In this document: one piece after another, positions 45,347-55,655 of the stretch
How the letters are laid out: each line of letters opens with the position of its first letter
How positions within the stretch are numbered: the stretch's first letter is position 1
DNA from: Chara braunii
Taxonomy: Eukaryota > Streptophyta > Charophyceae > Charales > Characeae
Direction of reading: 5' to 3'
Assembly (NCBI GenBank): GCA_003427395.1
Contig: BFEA01000114.1
Location: 2,591,154 to 2,646,808 of the forward strand
DNA length: 55,655 bases
Position numbers and translations under genes: made by a program
Notes under the pieces: generated by a model
What the model saw: the letters and a program-made list of their open reading frames with translations, nothing else
The model's database searches: none
Told to the model about the DNA's origin: nothing

Positions 45347-45425
<79 letters not shown>
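45273..45425. repeat. Purine block followed by CT microsatellite
   Basis: Almost pure GAG, GAA and GAC wording to 45350 is followed, after TAC, by CT repeats to 45425. One strand thus carries a purine tract then a pyrimidine tract, which can fold back or form triplex DNA. Confidence 0.85.
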
Positions 45426-45429
<4 letters not shown>

Positions 45430-46845
45430 GACACTGACCAGTGAAAGTTACTACCTTGACCTGCAGCAGATCGCAGAGTGGTGCCTGGCTGCTGCCGAAA
45501 CACAGTCTCCCAGCTACAGCACCCAGGTGAACATTCCTCTGCCCAACGCTGCTGTAGACTGCTCTTGCCGGATGCCTCCCCCTAACTCCTCTATTCTAGC
45601 GCCAACCTCAATGCGGTAATACTCTCTCCAGAGCTGCCTCCTGCAGCCTGGTGGCGAAGTGAAGCTCTAAACCCTGTGTCTCGAACTGAGCACTGGGTCC
45701 GGCTATATACCGATGGCCTGCTCCCATGCGCCCCGATAGTCCACCTGCTCCACTGGATCAGACCTTGATCTGACAGACCAGCCTGGTCCAGCAGACAAGG
45801 TCAAAGACAGGCTGACCAGGATCCCCACTGGATGTCCAGGCCCTCCTAAGCCTGGTCCTATAAACGAGACTGGAGCAACTGCTATGGACAGAAAGGGTCC
45901 AGTCCTAATATGGATACAAGTCCTACCTGCCGACAAAAGTCTCTCTGACCTCCCAGGTTAAAAGTGTGCGCCAGGGGCGTAACTGGTCCGGACGGGCATG
46001 TGAACATCGCCAAGATCCAAAACGACACTATCCCAGACCAGACAAATGCAGGAACAGATAAAAATCCGACGAAAAAATGAAACACACTGAAAAAGTCGAA
46101 AGACAAATACAACTCACACTGCCTAAAAGAAAACTACTCAAGGCCAAAAAACTGTACCACGGCCCTAAAGCTACGATAAATGAGGGGAGTGCAGCATTAG
46201 GGACCAGAAGCTAAGGCCGGGCATCCCAGGCCCTTGCAGGAGGCCCATGCATGCCATATCAAGATGAAGTGGGTTTATATTAGATGGGAAGGAGAATGAA
46301 CAAAGAAAGAAGAGGCAGAAGAACACAAGACCGACTCAATGTCATCTCTCTCCTCATATCGCCATCATCATCATCCCTCACTTAATCTCCACCTTCTCTT
46401 ATTAACATGAATCCATGAATGAACAAGAATCAACGTCCGAAAGATCCCTTTTTGACTCATTCTTCTTTTGACTCCCCTTTCACCGTGCCTCTCACGTACA
46501 AGGCTCGCCACGTTGATGAAGTTGAGCGCGAGCTGCCCCCATCCCCGTGTGCCATAACAGCCCACTTGTACGCTGTGAGAAAGAGGGAGGGGATAAACAC
46601 AGGGAGGAGAGATGGAGAGCAGACAAGCAAAGAATGATAAAGGGAAAGTAAGGCAAAGTATGGAGTGTGGCGTGAAGATGAAGGCAAAAGAGGATAAGCA
46701 AAGGCTCAAGAATGAGTCTGTCCTTGACGACAGAGAGGACATACATTGCAAGGATGTAGAAGCAAGACATAGCTGTTATGTGCACAGATATACTGCAGCT
46801 TATGCAGCAAATAAAGGTCCTTACAGCTGGCTACACCAACTACCG
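45426..46845. other. Unassigned sequence
   Basis: No supported coding motif. Frames of 70-126 codons on both strands look like chance. Confidence 0.45.
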
Positions 46846-46946
46846 TCTTCACCAGAATAGAACACTCGGTCATTATAGCTGTATTTGCGGAAACTTCGAG
46901 TCCACATGCAGAGCTATAATGACCGGCGTGCTATTCGAGTGAAGAT
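46846..46946. repeat. Long imperfect hairpin
   Basis: The arm from TCTTCACCAGAATAGAACAC to CGGTCATTATAGCT (46846-46880) pairs with AGCTATAATGACCG to GTGAAGA (46912-46945) around a loop of about 31 nt. The inner 14 bp are perfect; about 28-30 of 34 positions pair overall with one bulge. It has the size of a small-RNA precursor stem or a tiny foldback element. Confidence 0.8.
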
Positions 46947-48340
46947 GGCCGCTCCCCCCAGCTGCAAGTCCATCACAGCAATCTGGGTCTTCCGCTGAGG
47001 TCAAGAGCAAAGAGCCTGTCAAGCCCAAACGAGATCCGCTGTGAACATTTAAGCGGGAACAAGATGAGGATGAAAACAAGTGGTTGGGTGCTACTAATGG
47101 ACAAGTAAGTGGACTGTTACCGAACTCTGAAAGGACGTGGACAAGTTCCATTTCGCATTCCTCTGTCTCAACGAAGCTGCCCAGGAACGGGTTTTGATGC
47201 TGACGTACAACAAGCGGCAGGAGACATTATCGAGTTCACAAAAAGCATTGGCCGGCTGGACTCTGCGCAGAAACCGAATGACAGGTATACTGCTGCTATG
47301 AGGCACCACAAGGCAGAGGCATGTTTGTCTGAGCTCGATGGTCAGATGTACAGATTTAGTCCAAGTGACCGATTTAGTGAACGAGTCTGATCAGATCCAT
47401 CAGACACCGGATCCGGGCCTCAAGGAAGGGATTCGCGGATCGAATCCTTCAGCGGTGGACAAAATGGTTTCGGTCACTGAAGGACCTGACGAGGAGACGA
47501 GCAGTGGTAGGCAAGGTCAAATCCTCAAATCCGCTACCGGCGCTAGGCCAGATCCTTTCAGGCAGCAACTATGAGGAGGGGACAACTTCGCATTATCCCA
47601 CAACCAAATGGCACGGGAGAGGACAAAGGTTTGCGAGAATGATGTGCGGGCAGGAAATAATCAAGAGAGCACCGAACTAGGGGAGTCGATTGAGGAGTAG
47701 GACGACGAGGAGACGATTACCCCGATAAACACCGATGACAACAGAACCGAGGTGATGGTGTAGTAGCATAGCGGTTCCTCCTAAAACTACCTCTCTCGGA
47801 AGGTGATCGGCAGGTTGCGCTGAGGGATGAAGGTGTCGGGTCTCCCAAGACGTGCCAACTCGCATGTGACCAAGATCGCACAGTTCGTGCACGGCATCTT
47901 TTGTTATTTTTGACAAACAAGTCAAAATTTGGTATATTAATAATATTATGTAACTTTTATGTTTAAAATTACTTTAAATACTTAGTATTATTTACTCTCA
48001 ATCACCTGCAGTTTCACATGGCCCTAGGCCAGGAGAATCTTAGCCGCAGACGCCACGAAGGCACAGAACGAAGTAGGAGAGTGGATTACGTACACGAAAG
48101 GGTATGTGAAAGGAGCCACTAAGCATAAGATTCACAAGGCGTGACTGTTTGCAACATTGTTCTTCGATTACCTGAGGCAGAACCACGAAGAATGACTCTG
48201 GGTAGCATGGATCAATACAGTAGAGCAGCAGACCTCCATAACGTAGGTGTTAAGAACGTGCAGCACCGTACAAGAACCTGCAGGAGGAGCCTACCGGCAT
48301 CATGCAGAGCGCTGTCAAACATACCTCCACACTGTCGCCT
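46947..48340. other. Unassigned sequence
   Basis: A plus frame at 47109-47390 encodes a charged peptide that I cannot place. It may belong to the same decayed element as the next entry. Confidence 0.4.
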
Positions 48341-48660
48341 AGTGCAGTATCTCCCAACGGGCCTGCGTATCGCGTGGGTCCTACATATTTTGATGAGTTA
48401 AGGAAGCAACTACGAGAACTGATCAAGGCATTCGAGAAGACTCAGTTGAGTGAGGTTGCTGGACTGGTTTTCCCGGCCTCCTATGCGCAGTGACACGTCG
48501 GCGTATGTGCAATTTGGATTCAAAAAGAGTCAGTTGAGATGCTGGAGTGGTTTAACTGGCCTCCTATGCGCAGTGGCACCTTGGAGTGTGGACAACTCTG
48601 TCAATGGACCGAAGGGAGGGCTCAAAGACAGATGGGCTCTTCAAGCCTTCACCTATTCCT
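48341..48660 (+). pseudogene. Edge of gypsy RT, with internal duplication
   Basis: AYRVGPTYFDELRKQLRELI matches the linker and first helix of Ty3 RT (the YRMSPAE-x-x-ELR-x-QL-x-EL-L motif). Reading fails soon after. CCTCCTATGCGCAGTG and neighbours occur twice, near 48477 and 48562, so the piece is partly duplicated. Confidence 0.6.
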
Positions 48661-48890
48661 GACAAGAACCTTGATTAGAATTCCTCTCTACACATTTTTC
48701 AAGCCTCGAGTTGGAGAACCTTGATTAGAATTCCTCTACACATTTTCAAGCCTCGAGCTGGAGAACAAGAATGACACAATGTTCATCATCATTGACCACG
48801 TCTGCAAGTTCACGAGACTGACGTTAACTCAGGGCAATGCTACAGAGAACGTGGAGGCCAAACTGTTCCCGAACCATCGAGCTTGTAACT
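48661..48890 (+). pseudogene. Gypsy integrase core fragment
   Basis: NDTMFIIIDHVCKFTRLTLT, then ATENVEAKLFPNH, matches the segment of Ty3 integrase after the first catalytic Asp (D-A-I-x-V-I-V-D-R-x-x-K-x-x-H-F, then A-x-x-x-x-x-LF). It is preceded by a two-copy repeat of about 50 bp (GAACCTTGATTAGAATTCCT at 48666 and 48716). Both ends are cut. Confidence 0.65.
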
Positions 48891-48903
48891 CTCCAAAACA
48901 AAT

Positions 48904-49041
48904 TAAAAAAAGAAATAAAAAAGAAGTAAAAAAAAGAAGTAAAAAAAAGAGGTAAAAAAAAGAAGTAAAAAAAAGAAGTAAAAAAAAGAAGTTAAAAAAA
49001 GAAGTTAAAAAAAGAAGTAAAAAAAAGAAGTAAAAAAAAAG
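48904..49041. repeat. A-rich 13-bp minisatellite
   Basis: About ten units of AGAAGTAAAAAAA with minor variants (GAGGT, GAAGTT). Confidence 0.9.
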
Positions 49042-49304
49042 TCCCAGCAGAACTCACTCGAGATGGACATTGTTAGCGACTGAGATTTAGAAAAGAAGGG
49101 AAAACAGTTGTTCTCACCAGGACTCACTCAAGATGGACGTTGTTAGCGACTGAGACTCCCACTTCTTTTTTTTTTTGTCTTTTTTTTTTTTTTTTAAACG
49201 CACCCGGAGGAGGGGCGGGGGTGTATCACTGGAACTTGATGGAGTTCGCACGGAATGGGCTCCTGATAAGCTTCACCAACCATCTAGAAAGCAATTGGAA
49301 TACC
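49042..49304. other. Flank with a short direct repeat
   Basis: ACTCACTCGAGATGGACATT near 49052 recurs near 49124, each followed by GTTAGCGACTGAGA. T-rich runs at 49164-49195. Confidence 0.7.
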
Positions 49305-49580
49305 AACTGGCCTGGCTCAGTTGGTACACGCATGGACTGTAGAAATACAGACCTGAGTTCGAATCCAGATGAACTCGACAAATGAAATCGACTAATTCTT
49401 TGGAAAAATAAAAACGAAAGCAAGGGGAATACTGAATGAATGAACGGTATAGCCGTCTCATCAGACCAGATCAGACCGATTGGGACAGACAGACCTGAGT
49501 TCGAATCCAGATGAACTCAACGAATGAAATTGAGTAATTCTTTGGGAAAAAAAAACGAAACCAAGGGGAATACTGAGTAG
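49305..49580 (+). repeat. tRNA-derived SINE-like sequence, two pieces
   Basis: TGGCTCAGTTGG (49313-49324) is a perfect A-box. AGTTCGAATCC (49356-49366) is a B-box, 43 bp downstream, the spacing of a tRNA gene promoter. The body continues CAGATGAACTCGACAAATGA, an A-rich run and CAAGGGGAATACTGA. A second piece (about 49487-49580) repeats it from the B-box onward, without an A-box. Not a functional tRNA: the anticodon arm is distorted. Confidence 0.7.
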
Positions 49581-50580
49581 GATGCAAAAAACGGCAGAGC
49601 AATGAGCACGTAATTGTCGTGCTCTCACTGCAACAACAAGAAAATGTCACACAGCCACAACACAGGCTGAGAAATGTACTCAGCTTCTGTTTCCACAATA
49701 ATGTAGAAACATGAGAGTGCACCGGAAGGAGCCGTCAATACCATTGCGCAGTCCGCCAGGGAAGCAAACCTTGTTTCTTTTTTTCGGTCGCTCGACCCAC
49801 CACTTGCCAATCGTCCAAAAGGCACCTTCTCACTGAAGAATCTGTGAAGAATCTGAAGATACAATTGCCCGACATATTTTGAGAGTGCTGTTCGATATTT
49901 CTGCAATGCCAGACCAGAAAACGTCTTCTAAAACTCACTCCTCGTGCTTGTGAAACAGGTGACAACAATCATTGGCCTTGTCACATGCACCCAGGCTTTT
50001 TGAGGGTCACATACATAACACTACGTGCATCTGATCGCTTTCTGGACCCGATACATTCAAAATGTTGGACTCGTCCGAGTGCACCTGGTCCCGAAAGTGT
50101 CCATTTAGGCTGGACTACAGCCTTCCTGGCCCAGCCCGATCGTTTTACCTTATCACCCAGACAAGCCTGGCCACTTTTTGTAGGACGTCCCGGCCCTTGT
50201 GACCGGGCACGTGCGTATTTTGGTTTTCCCTTATTCTATATTTGTCGTTGTTTGTCAGGTATGCAGATCCTGCACTGCTTTTATTTCGGCATTTATGTTA
50301 CACGGTGACCTGTGATCTAGGGGTTGAAGAGGTTGGAAGGATGGGGTAGTGCTGCCGCAGCTGTAGTCTCTCGATTTTTGAAAATTAATGGGGAAGCCAG
50401 AGGGACTGAATGGAATCTGGAAAGTATGGGACGCTTGTTTCAACTTTGAAGTTTGAAGCAAATTCTGAGCCGAAGCTGGGTAATGGCCCCAGTCAGTTCC
50501 ATTTCATTAGAATTGTGAGGTCCTGTGCAGCAATATCGCTTTCGTAATAAAACTTCAATTCGCACCTTGCTGCCCCCGCG
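49581..50580. other. Unassigned sequence
   Basis: Nothing recognised on either strand. Confidence 0.45.
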
Positions 50581-50581
50581 C

Positions 50582-50610
<29 letters not shown>
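50581..50610. repeat. C30 homopolymer
   Basis: Thirty consecutive C, preceded by GCGCC-rich text. The true length is uncertain in assembled short-read data. Confidence 0.9.
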
Positions 50611-50612
<2 letters not shown>

Positions 50613-50984
50613 CACACAAGAAAAAAAGGAGTCTACCCGAACTTTTCACATGGTGACCAGTCAGCCAGGATCAGACGCCAACCAGAGCGTGGCTGCACAA
50701 CTTTTGTCAGCACCAGCACACAAGGTACAGAGGAGTAAGCTCATGCACTCACATTTGACAAGGGCAGGACACTGGTAAGCTGGTTAGTATTGAGTAGACA
50801 GTGGAGGTGCAAGGAGGTCTGCCAGAGAGCACATGGGCACCCATTGCCAACCACGGCTGACTTAGCAAGATCTGTCTTCAGCTCGACACTTCACGTTGGC
50901 CTGGTAATTCACCACTCGCCAGTCAGTTTGCTCCACTACTCGGCTGTGTGTCTGTGTACAAGTGAAGTCACCACATTCTGGTGG

Positions 50985-50988
<4 letters not shown>
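50611..50988. other. Unassigned sequence
   Basis: Nothing recognised. Confidence 0.45.

Positions 50989-51064
<76 letters not shown>
50989..51064. repeat. GA microsatellite
   Basis: Uninterrupted AG run of about 76 bp. Confidence 0.95.
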
Positions 51065-51068
<4 letters not shown>

Positions 51069-51440
51069 AGCTGGGGAAGACATTAAGGGGACATGTTTGG
51101 GTTCCGAACTAGTTTCTTGCGTGCTCCAATTGTGCTTCTCATCCTTCAGCTCCTGAGGACAATTTACCAGGGATGAGTTTGTGCATGCGCATCTCTGCGC
51201 CCCCGGGTTTTATCATGACCGTATACTGACTTGCACCCCCCTGACCTCCCCAGGTGAATGGCATCCTTAAGCCTGTCTGGTTGATCGCTGAACACTTCCC
51301 TCGCTGGATACAATCTTGGTTCACAGATCCCCAACTTTCATCAACAGGGCATGAACCCATTGGTGTTGGAGTAGTGATTAGCAGGGCGAGAACAATCAGC
51401 ATTGTGCACCATTATCTCTCTCCCCAAATGACCATGCCAT
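51065..51440. other. Unassigned sequence
   Basis: Nothing recognised. Confidence 0.45.
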
Positions 51441-51675
51441 GATTGACTGATTAATTCAGTGATTTGATCGATTGGTTGATTGGTTGATTGGTTGATTGGT
51501 TGGTTGGCTGGTTGGTTGGATTGATTCGATTGACTGGATGGATTTGATTGCATGGACTTGATTGGAAGGATGGATTGATTAGCTTGATGGATTGATTGAT
51601 TGGCTGATTGGTGGATTGGCTGATTGGTGGATTGGTGGATTGGTGGATTGGTTGATTGATTAACTGTTTCATTGA
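51441..51675. repeat. TGATTGGT-type minisatellite
   Basis: Repeats of GATTGGTT, GATTGGCT and GGATTGGT of 4-8 bp fill the stretch. The Asn/Gln/Pro-rich frame on the minus strand is its shadow. Confidence 0.9.
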
Positions 51676-52317
51676 TCGATCGATGGGTTGACGTAGCCAT
51701 CTTCCACAAATTTGGCAAGTGCTGTTGTTTTCTCCCTCCGGAATTGGTCAAACTCCGTGAAGTACATTTTTTCGGACATGGAAACTATGGACTAGAACTG
51801 CATTCGCTCCAAATTTATAAAAGTGCCGCTTGCAAAGCTTTCCTCCAATGCTTTTCTTTCTGCTCACTTCATCACCATCACCACACTCAGTTTGTTCCGG
51901 TCTAATACTTGTACGAGTGTTTTACTATTTTCTCTGGGACAAAATATTTTCTGTTTAACATTGATAAGTCCCTACAGACATGTCCGTCGTTCGCCTGGTC
52001 TACGTCTGACCCCATGGGGATTGGGGATATGCTGCCGAATTAATTCCAGACTTTAGCCCTTCATTTACCCCTCATCTTTATTGTTCCCTCTTCCTCATTA
52101 TCATCTTCTTCTTTTCTTTTGAACTTCCTACATCGTTCTCAGAATGTGTGTACATATCGGCATGGCATATTCCACGTCAACATAAGGGGTGCCGCCAGTC
52201 TGCCAGGTCATTGCTCGAATACTTCAATGTTAAAACTTAAAAGTGCATCACTGCCATGTCAGCATTGGCCTTATTGTGCCATGCCAGCAGTGACACGTAG
52301 TATGAGTCCCGACCATT
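51676..52317. other. Unassigned sequence
   Basis: No motif recognised. It precedes a gag-like remnant on the plus strand. Confidence 0.45.
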
Positions 52318-53352
52318 GTGGTCCCATATCTATGGAATGGCAAGACGGTGAGTCGGTTGCGGACTATGCCGCTTGCCGTTTGGCCACGATTGAGGCCTCT
52401 CATTGGCACCTGCAGGAAGAGCAAGTCGCCAGGGAGCGACAATGCCAAGACCAACAAGAACGGTGCCAACAGCACGAATAACAGTGTCAAGTTGTTCAAG
52501 AGGCTGCCGAATAGGAGGAGGAGGCTGCACACACGCATTACAGAAACGTCCCAAATTCATCAGACTGCTGCTGACGCTGAACGGGTGCTGCTGGCAACCA
52601 TAGTTTCCATGACATCGACTGTAGCTACTCTAGGGGCATCATGTCCCCTCCCCTTAGTGCATGCTATGGTCGTTCGACAGGACCAGATCTAAGGTATGAA
52701 GGATCGGCGGGATGCGTTAGTGGTCCAAATACCTGCTCCATCATCTCAGCAGCTAAAACGAATGATCTGCAACCTCAACTGACTATGGTGGAACATGGGT
52801 GACTAATACTGGCTACGATTCTTGGTCCCTCCTCTGCCCCTGACCATTACAAGACATTGGACACTTGACATTTGGCATCAGCATTCTTCAAGCAGCGATG
52901 CAGCAGTTACAGTCGCTAACCCACCAACTACGACAGCAGGTACAGCTGCTGACCCAGCAGCTGCAGAACCAAGTCCTTCAGTTGCGGCAGGCCCAACGCT
53001 GTTGCCACAACAGCAGCGTTTCTCCAAAGCTGCTTATGTTGGAACCCCCCCAGTTCCCCAACACTATACTAAGCAGGACACTGGCCAATGGTGGAGTAAG
53101 CTCGTGTTGACGCTGGCGATGCACGGCACTCCAAATTCTTTACCGGCTGGTTGCTCTTATCAAAATTGGTGGGAGCAGCTCAAGCATAGATCCAAGCATA
53201 GATTGATAACCTCACAATGTAGTGCAAGAGAGTACCGAGAACCTTCACCTCAAGGCAGAGGTCGCCAAACAATTCTTTTCTCCTACCCAATTCTGGCTAA
53301 CCCTGGGCCTGGATGTTTTTTTCCACCTAGACCCCGTGTCGCATACTCGTGA
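52318..53352 (+). pseudogene. Gag-like remnant
   Basis: The frame reads EWQDGESVADYAACRLATIE and EEQVARERQCQDQQERCQQH, a charged coiled coil, followed by many stops. Near 52890-53000 comes LQSLTHQLRQQVQLLTQQLQ in another frame. Near 53030-53130 AAYVGTPPVPQHYTKQDTGQ and WWSKLVLTLAMHG resemble the capsid start of plant Ty3 Gag (pattern P-x-F-x-G-x-x-x-x-x-WW). At least two frame changes. No pol follows. Confidence 0.55.
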
Positions 53353-54186
53353 AACACAGTCATAAGTATGGCGCAGATTCCCAGAACCGACCAGATAATA
53401 CAGAGTTAATACAAATGCAAGCGGAAGACTTGAGATACCTGGACTGACTCTGACCTGACTCGGACTGCAATCTAACACTCACAAACATTCATCAGGGGTG
53501 TGAGAGCCCTGGCCTTAGACGTAGACGAAGAGGCCAGGGTCTGAGATCATCCACAGACGAATGGAGGGAGGAGAGAGACGAAGGGAGGAGGAGAGGGAAG
53601 ATGACATCAACTCAATGTTTCCAAAGATAGTATCTTGAAATGTCAGAGGTAACGAAAATCCGAAATGTCGCGAATAGTGTCTCACAATGACTCAGATATC
53701 GATCTCACAATGTCAAGTACGTCTCCAGAGGAAGATGAAATCAGATCCCATCCGTAGTCCTCAACCTGTAGTCCCAATGTCGCTGTCCCAAACGTCATCA
53801 GTATTCGTAACCATCCTTCATACTCATAGTAGCCCTGTACGAGAACCCAGGAGTAGACTTAGACTTAGAGGAGTAGGAGGAGAGAGAGAGAGGGAGATGG
53901 GAGAGTGGCGGAGGAGGAAGAGGGAGAGAACGCGAGGCCTTCCTCCCTGATACCTGGCCCGGTAGCTATGGCGCTGCAGGTGGCTGCGCTGGCTCCTCCT
54001 TGCCACTGTCTTGCTCTTGCCTCGCTGCTCACGCTAACACTGCTGCGCTGCGCTAATCTCATTAACGCTGCAATGCTGCGCTAATCCTGAAGACTAACGT
54101 CTCACTAGTCACTAAGTTCTACTGAGGCTGGTACCCAGCCTTTTGTAGTGCTGGGCCGGCCTCCTACCTGCTCGTACCTACCGGCC
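53353..54186. other. Unassigned sequence
   Basis: A GA-rich stretch at 53870-53930. No gene recognised. Confidence 0.45.
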
Positions 54187-54228
54187 TGGACCGTTGATCC
54201 GATCAACGGTCCAGTTTTAAAACTGGAC
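54187..54228. repeat. Two overlapping perfect palindromes
   Basis: TGGACCGTTGATC and GATCAACGGTCCA (54187-54213) pair around one base. GTCCAGTTTTAAAACTGGAC (54209-54228) is a perfect 20-bp palindrome that shares GTCCA with it. Confidence 0.95.
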
Positions 54229-55482
54229 TTGGCGCCTAAACACGGCAGCCTCTGCACTGCGCCGCCGGTAGGTCCTATGCTGGACCGGTACCGGCCTTGT
54301 GGCCGTTGGCCTGGGCCTCTACCCCTGGCCTGCCTGAACCGCCGTGGTTCTGGCCTATCTGGGCCTTATCTGAACCGTCGTCCCCTTAGGACTACCCTGC
54401 CTATCTGGAACCGGGCCCTAACTGGGCCCATGTGGCTCAGAATGCCACACCCAGTCAACCCCACAATTCTTTACCAGACCCTGCCTTACCCAGGGTGATT
54501 CAAAAATTGTCTACTTGTATCCGGCCCATGCAGCATCTGCAATAGAAGCCTTACCCCTACCCAGGCACACCGGGGGCTATTTTGTTTCATCCTCCCCCAC
54601 CCATCTGTACCCAGGCCCCGTTCCCATCCACCTGTGCACAGCGGTACCCATGGCCAAATTTTGCCACCCTTGCAAGCCCTTTTCTTCCCCCCGTTCCCCC
54701 AATTCCAAACTCAGACATTTGCATCTAGAAGCCAAACCCATTTCCTTCCATCGATGCTCACCACAGGGAAGATTTCAATTTAGTAACCTATCATTTTTTT
54801 TCCGTTGCACTTAGAAAATAATAAGCATGCCTCCTTTTCATTCCCTGTGAAAGGGCCTAGCGCAGAGGCTTGTATATCGACATTTGAACAGAGCACTAAA
54901 CTGCAATCAGACTCGACTTCTTCACACTTGTCATGCATGCGAACAGCGAAACAGCAAACTGGCGACACGCGCCCACACAGCACTCAAAGATATCGTAACC
55001 AGGTAGGAGTTCCCTTCCAACTGGCTATGGTGACTGAGCGCCCACACAACTCACTGTTCGCACTCTGGATCACCCTGGATGTCCCACACGCAACACTCTA
55101 CACGCAACACACACACACACACACTACTATAGCTATGGCAGCTATGGCTGCCACTATCCTATCGCTACGCTACACTTCACGGTCCTCTTCGTCTTCGGGC
55201 GCACTGCAGACCTCCTCACACAAGCTGCTGAGGCATCGCTTCCGCATGGCATCCGCAGGAAAAAAAAAATGAATGGCTGGAAGCAGCCTCTTGATTTATA
55301 CTTCTGTGCGGTGTTGGTCTGCCCTGTATCCCTTGGCCCANGATGNGCACAGTCCCAGACGGTACTTGCTTGANTGGACCGGACTGGGCTACCTGGGACT
55401 GCTGACTCTACGTAGTGGACCTACACCACTTGCCCACTTGCCTCGGCCTAAACAGGGGCTGACTCCGAAAGGCCAGTTCTAG
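54229..55482. other. Unassigned sequence
   Basis: GC-rich, with recurring CTGGGCC/GGCCTAT wording at 54270-54430. Single unknown bases at 55341, 55346 and 55374. Nothing recognised as a gene. Confidence 0.45.
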
Positions 55483-55606
55483 AAACTTCTACTTTGGCCT
55501 TTCGGTACTGTAGCAGCTACGACTTTGCCCTTTCAGGTAAGTAGCAGCTACGACCTTGACCCTTCAGACATCCTACAGCTACGACTTCGGAACTGTGTAG
55601 ACTCCT
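55483..55606. repeat. 31-bp tandem repeat, about four units
   Basis: CAGCTACGACTTTGCCCTTT at 55514 recurs at 55545 and 55576 with changes. A weaker unit starts at 55483 (CTTCTACTTTGGCCTTTCGG). The step is 31 bp. Confidence 0.8.
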
Positions 55607-55655
55607 ACCCTACAGGTCTACAGTTCGATTCCCTTCTAAGCTGTGACCTACGACA

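Noticed and set aside
51341-51751. Asn/Gln/Pro-rich protein on the minus strand
   Set aside because: It is the translation of the TGATTGGT minisatellite.

Overview
The window looks like repeat-rich nuclear DNA from a green plant lineage, possibly a charophyte alga, but the species cannot be fixed by reading alone. The grounds are an initiator tRNA-Met-type retrotransposon primer-binding site, decayed Ty3/gypsy elements including one with a chromodomain, TTTAGGG-type telomere-like repeats inside a tandem array, and a decayed 18S rRNA 3' end with the plant-like segment around GAATGGTCCGGTGA. I see no intact host protein gene. Almost everything recognisable is a broken transposable element, a satellite or a simple repeat.

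Layout. 0-5.7 kb is AT-rich sequence with a remnant of a coiled-coil gag-like ORF. 5.76-10.5 kb is the 3' half of a minus-strand Ty3/gypsy chromovirus: 3' LTR, polypurine tract, chromodomain, integrase, RNase H, reverse transcriptase (RT) and the end of the protease. 10.5-17.5 kb is unassigned DNA full of tandem repeats, including a series of hairpins with a shared core. 17.5-20.05 kb holds a gag remnant, leader, primer-binding site and LTR end, also on the minus strand and with the same LTR type. The simplest reading is one chromovirus split by about 7 kb of later DNA. 20-33 kb holds a sequencing-adapter artefact (22.2 kb), two decayed gypsy elements (23.9-25.3 kb minus, 26.0-27.9 kb plus), a 404-bp hAT-like MITE with 8-bp target duplication, and a decayed acidic-tailed ORF. 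33.7-36.9 kb is another minus-strand gypsy element.

37.2-39.5 kb is a satellite of about 250 bp whose monomers carry a 74-nt tRNA-like fold. It is interrupted by a 572-bp poly(A)-tailed insertion with a 6-bp target duplication. 41.5-42.3 kb is a tandem array with telomere-like TTTAGGG units, followed by a decayed 18S rRNA 3' end. 43-55.6 kb is microsatellites, tRNA-derived SINE-like pieces, a long hairpin, small gypsy remnants (RT edge, integrase core, gag), palindromes and minisatellites.

The elements do not form a pathway. Together they read as a heterochromatic graveyard. Protein calls rest on motif recognition by eye. The tRNA-like satellite and the hairpin series at 13.2-13.7 kb are the best candidates for something undescribed.
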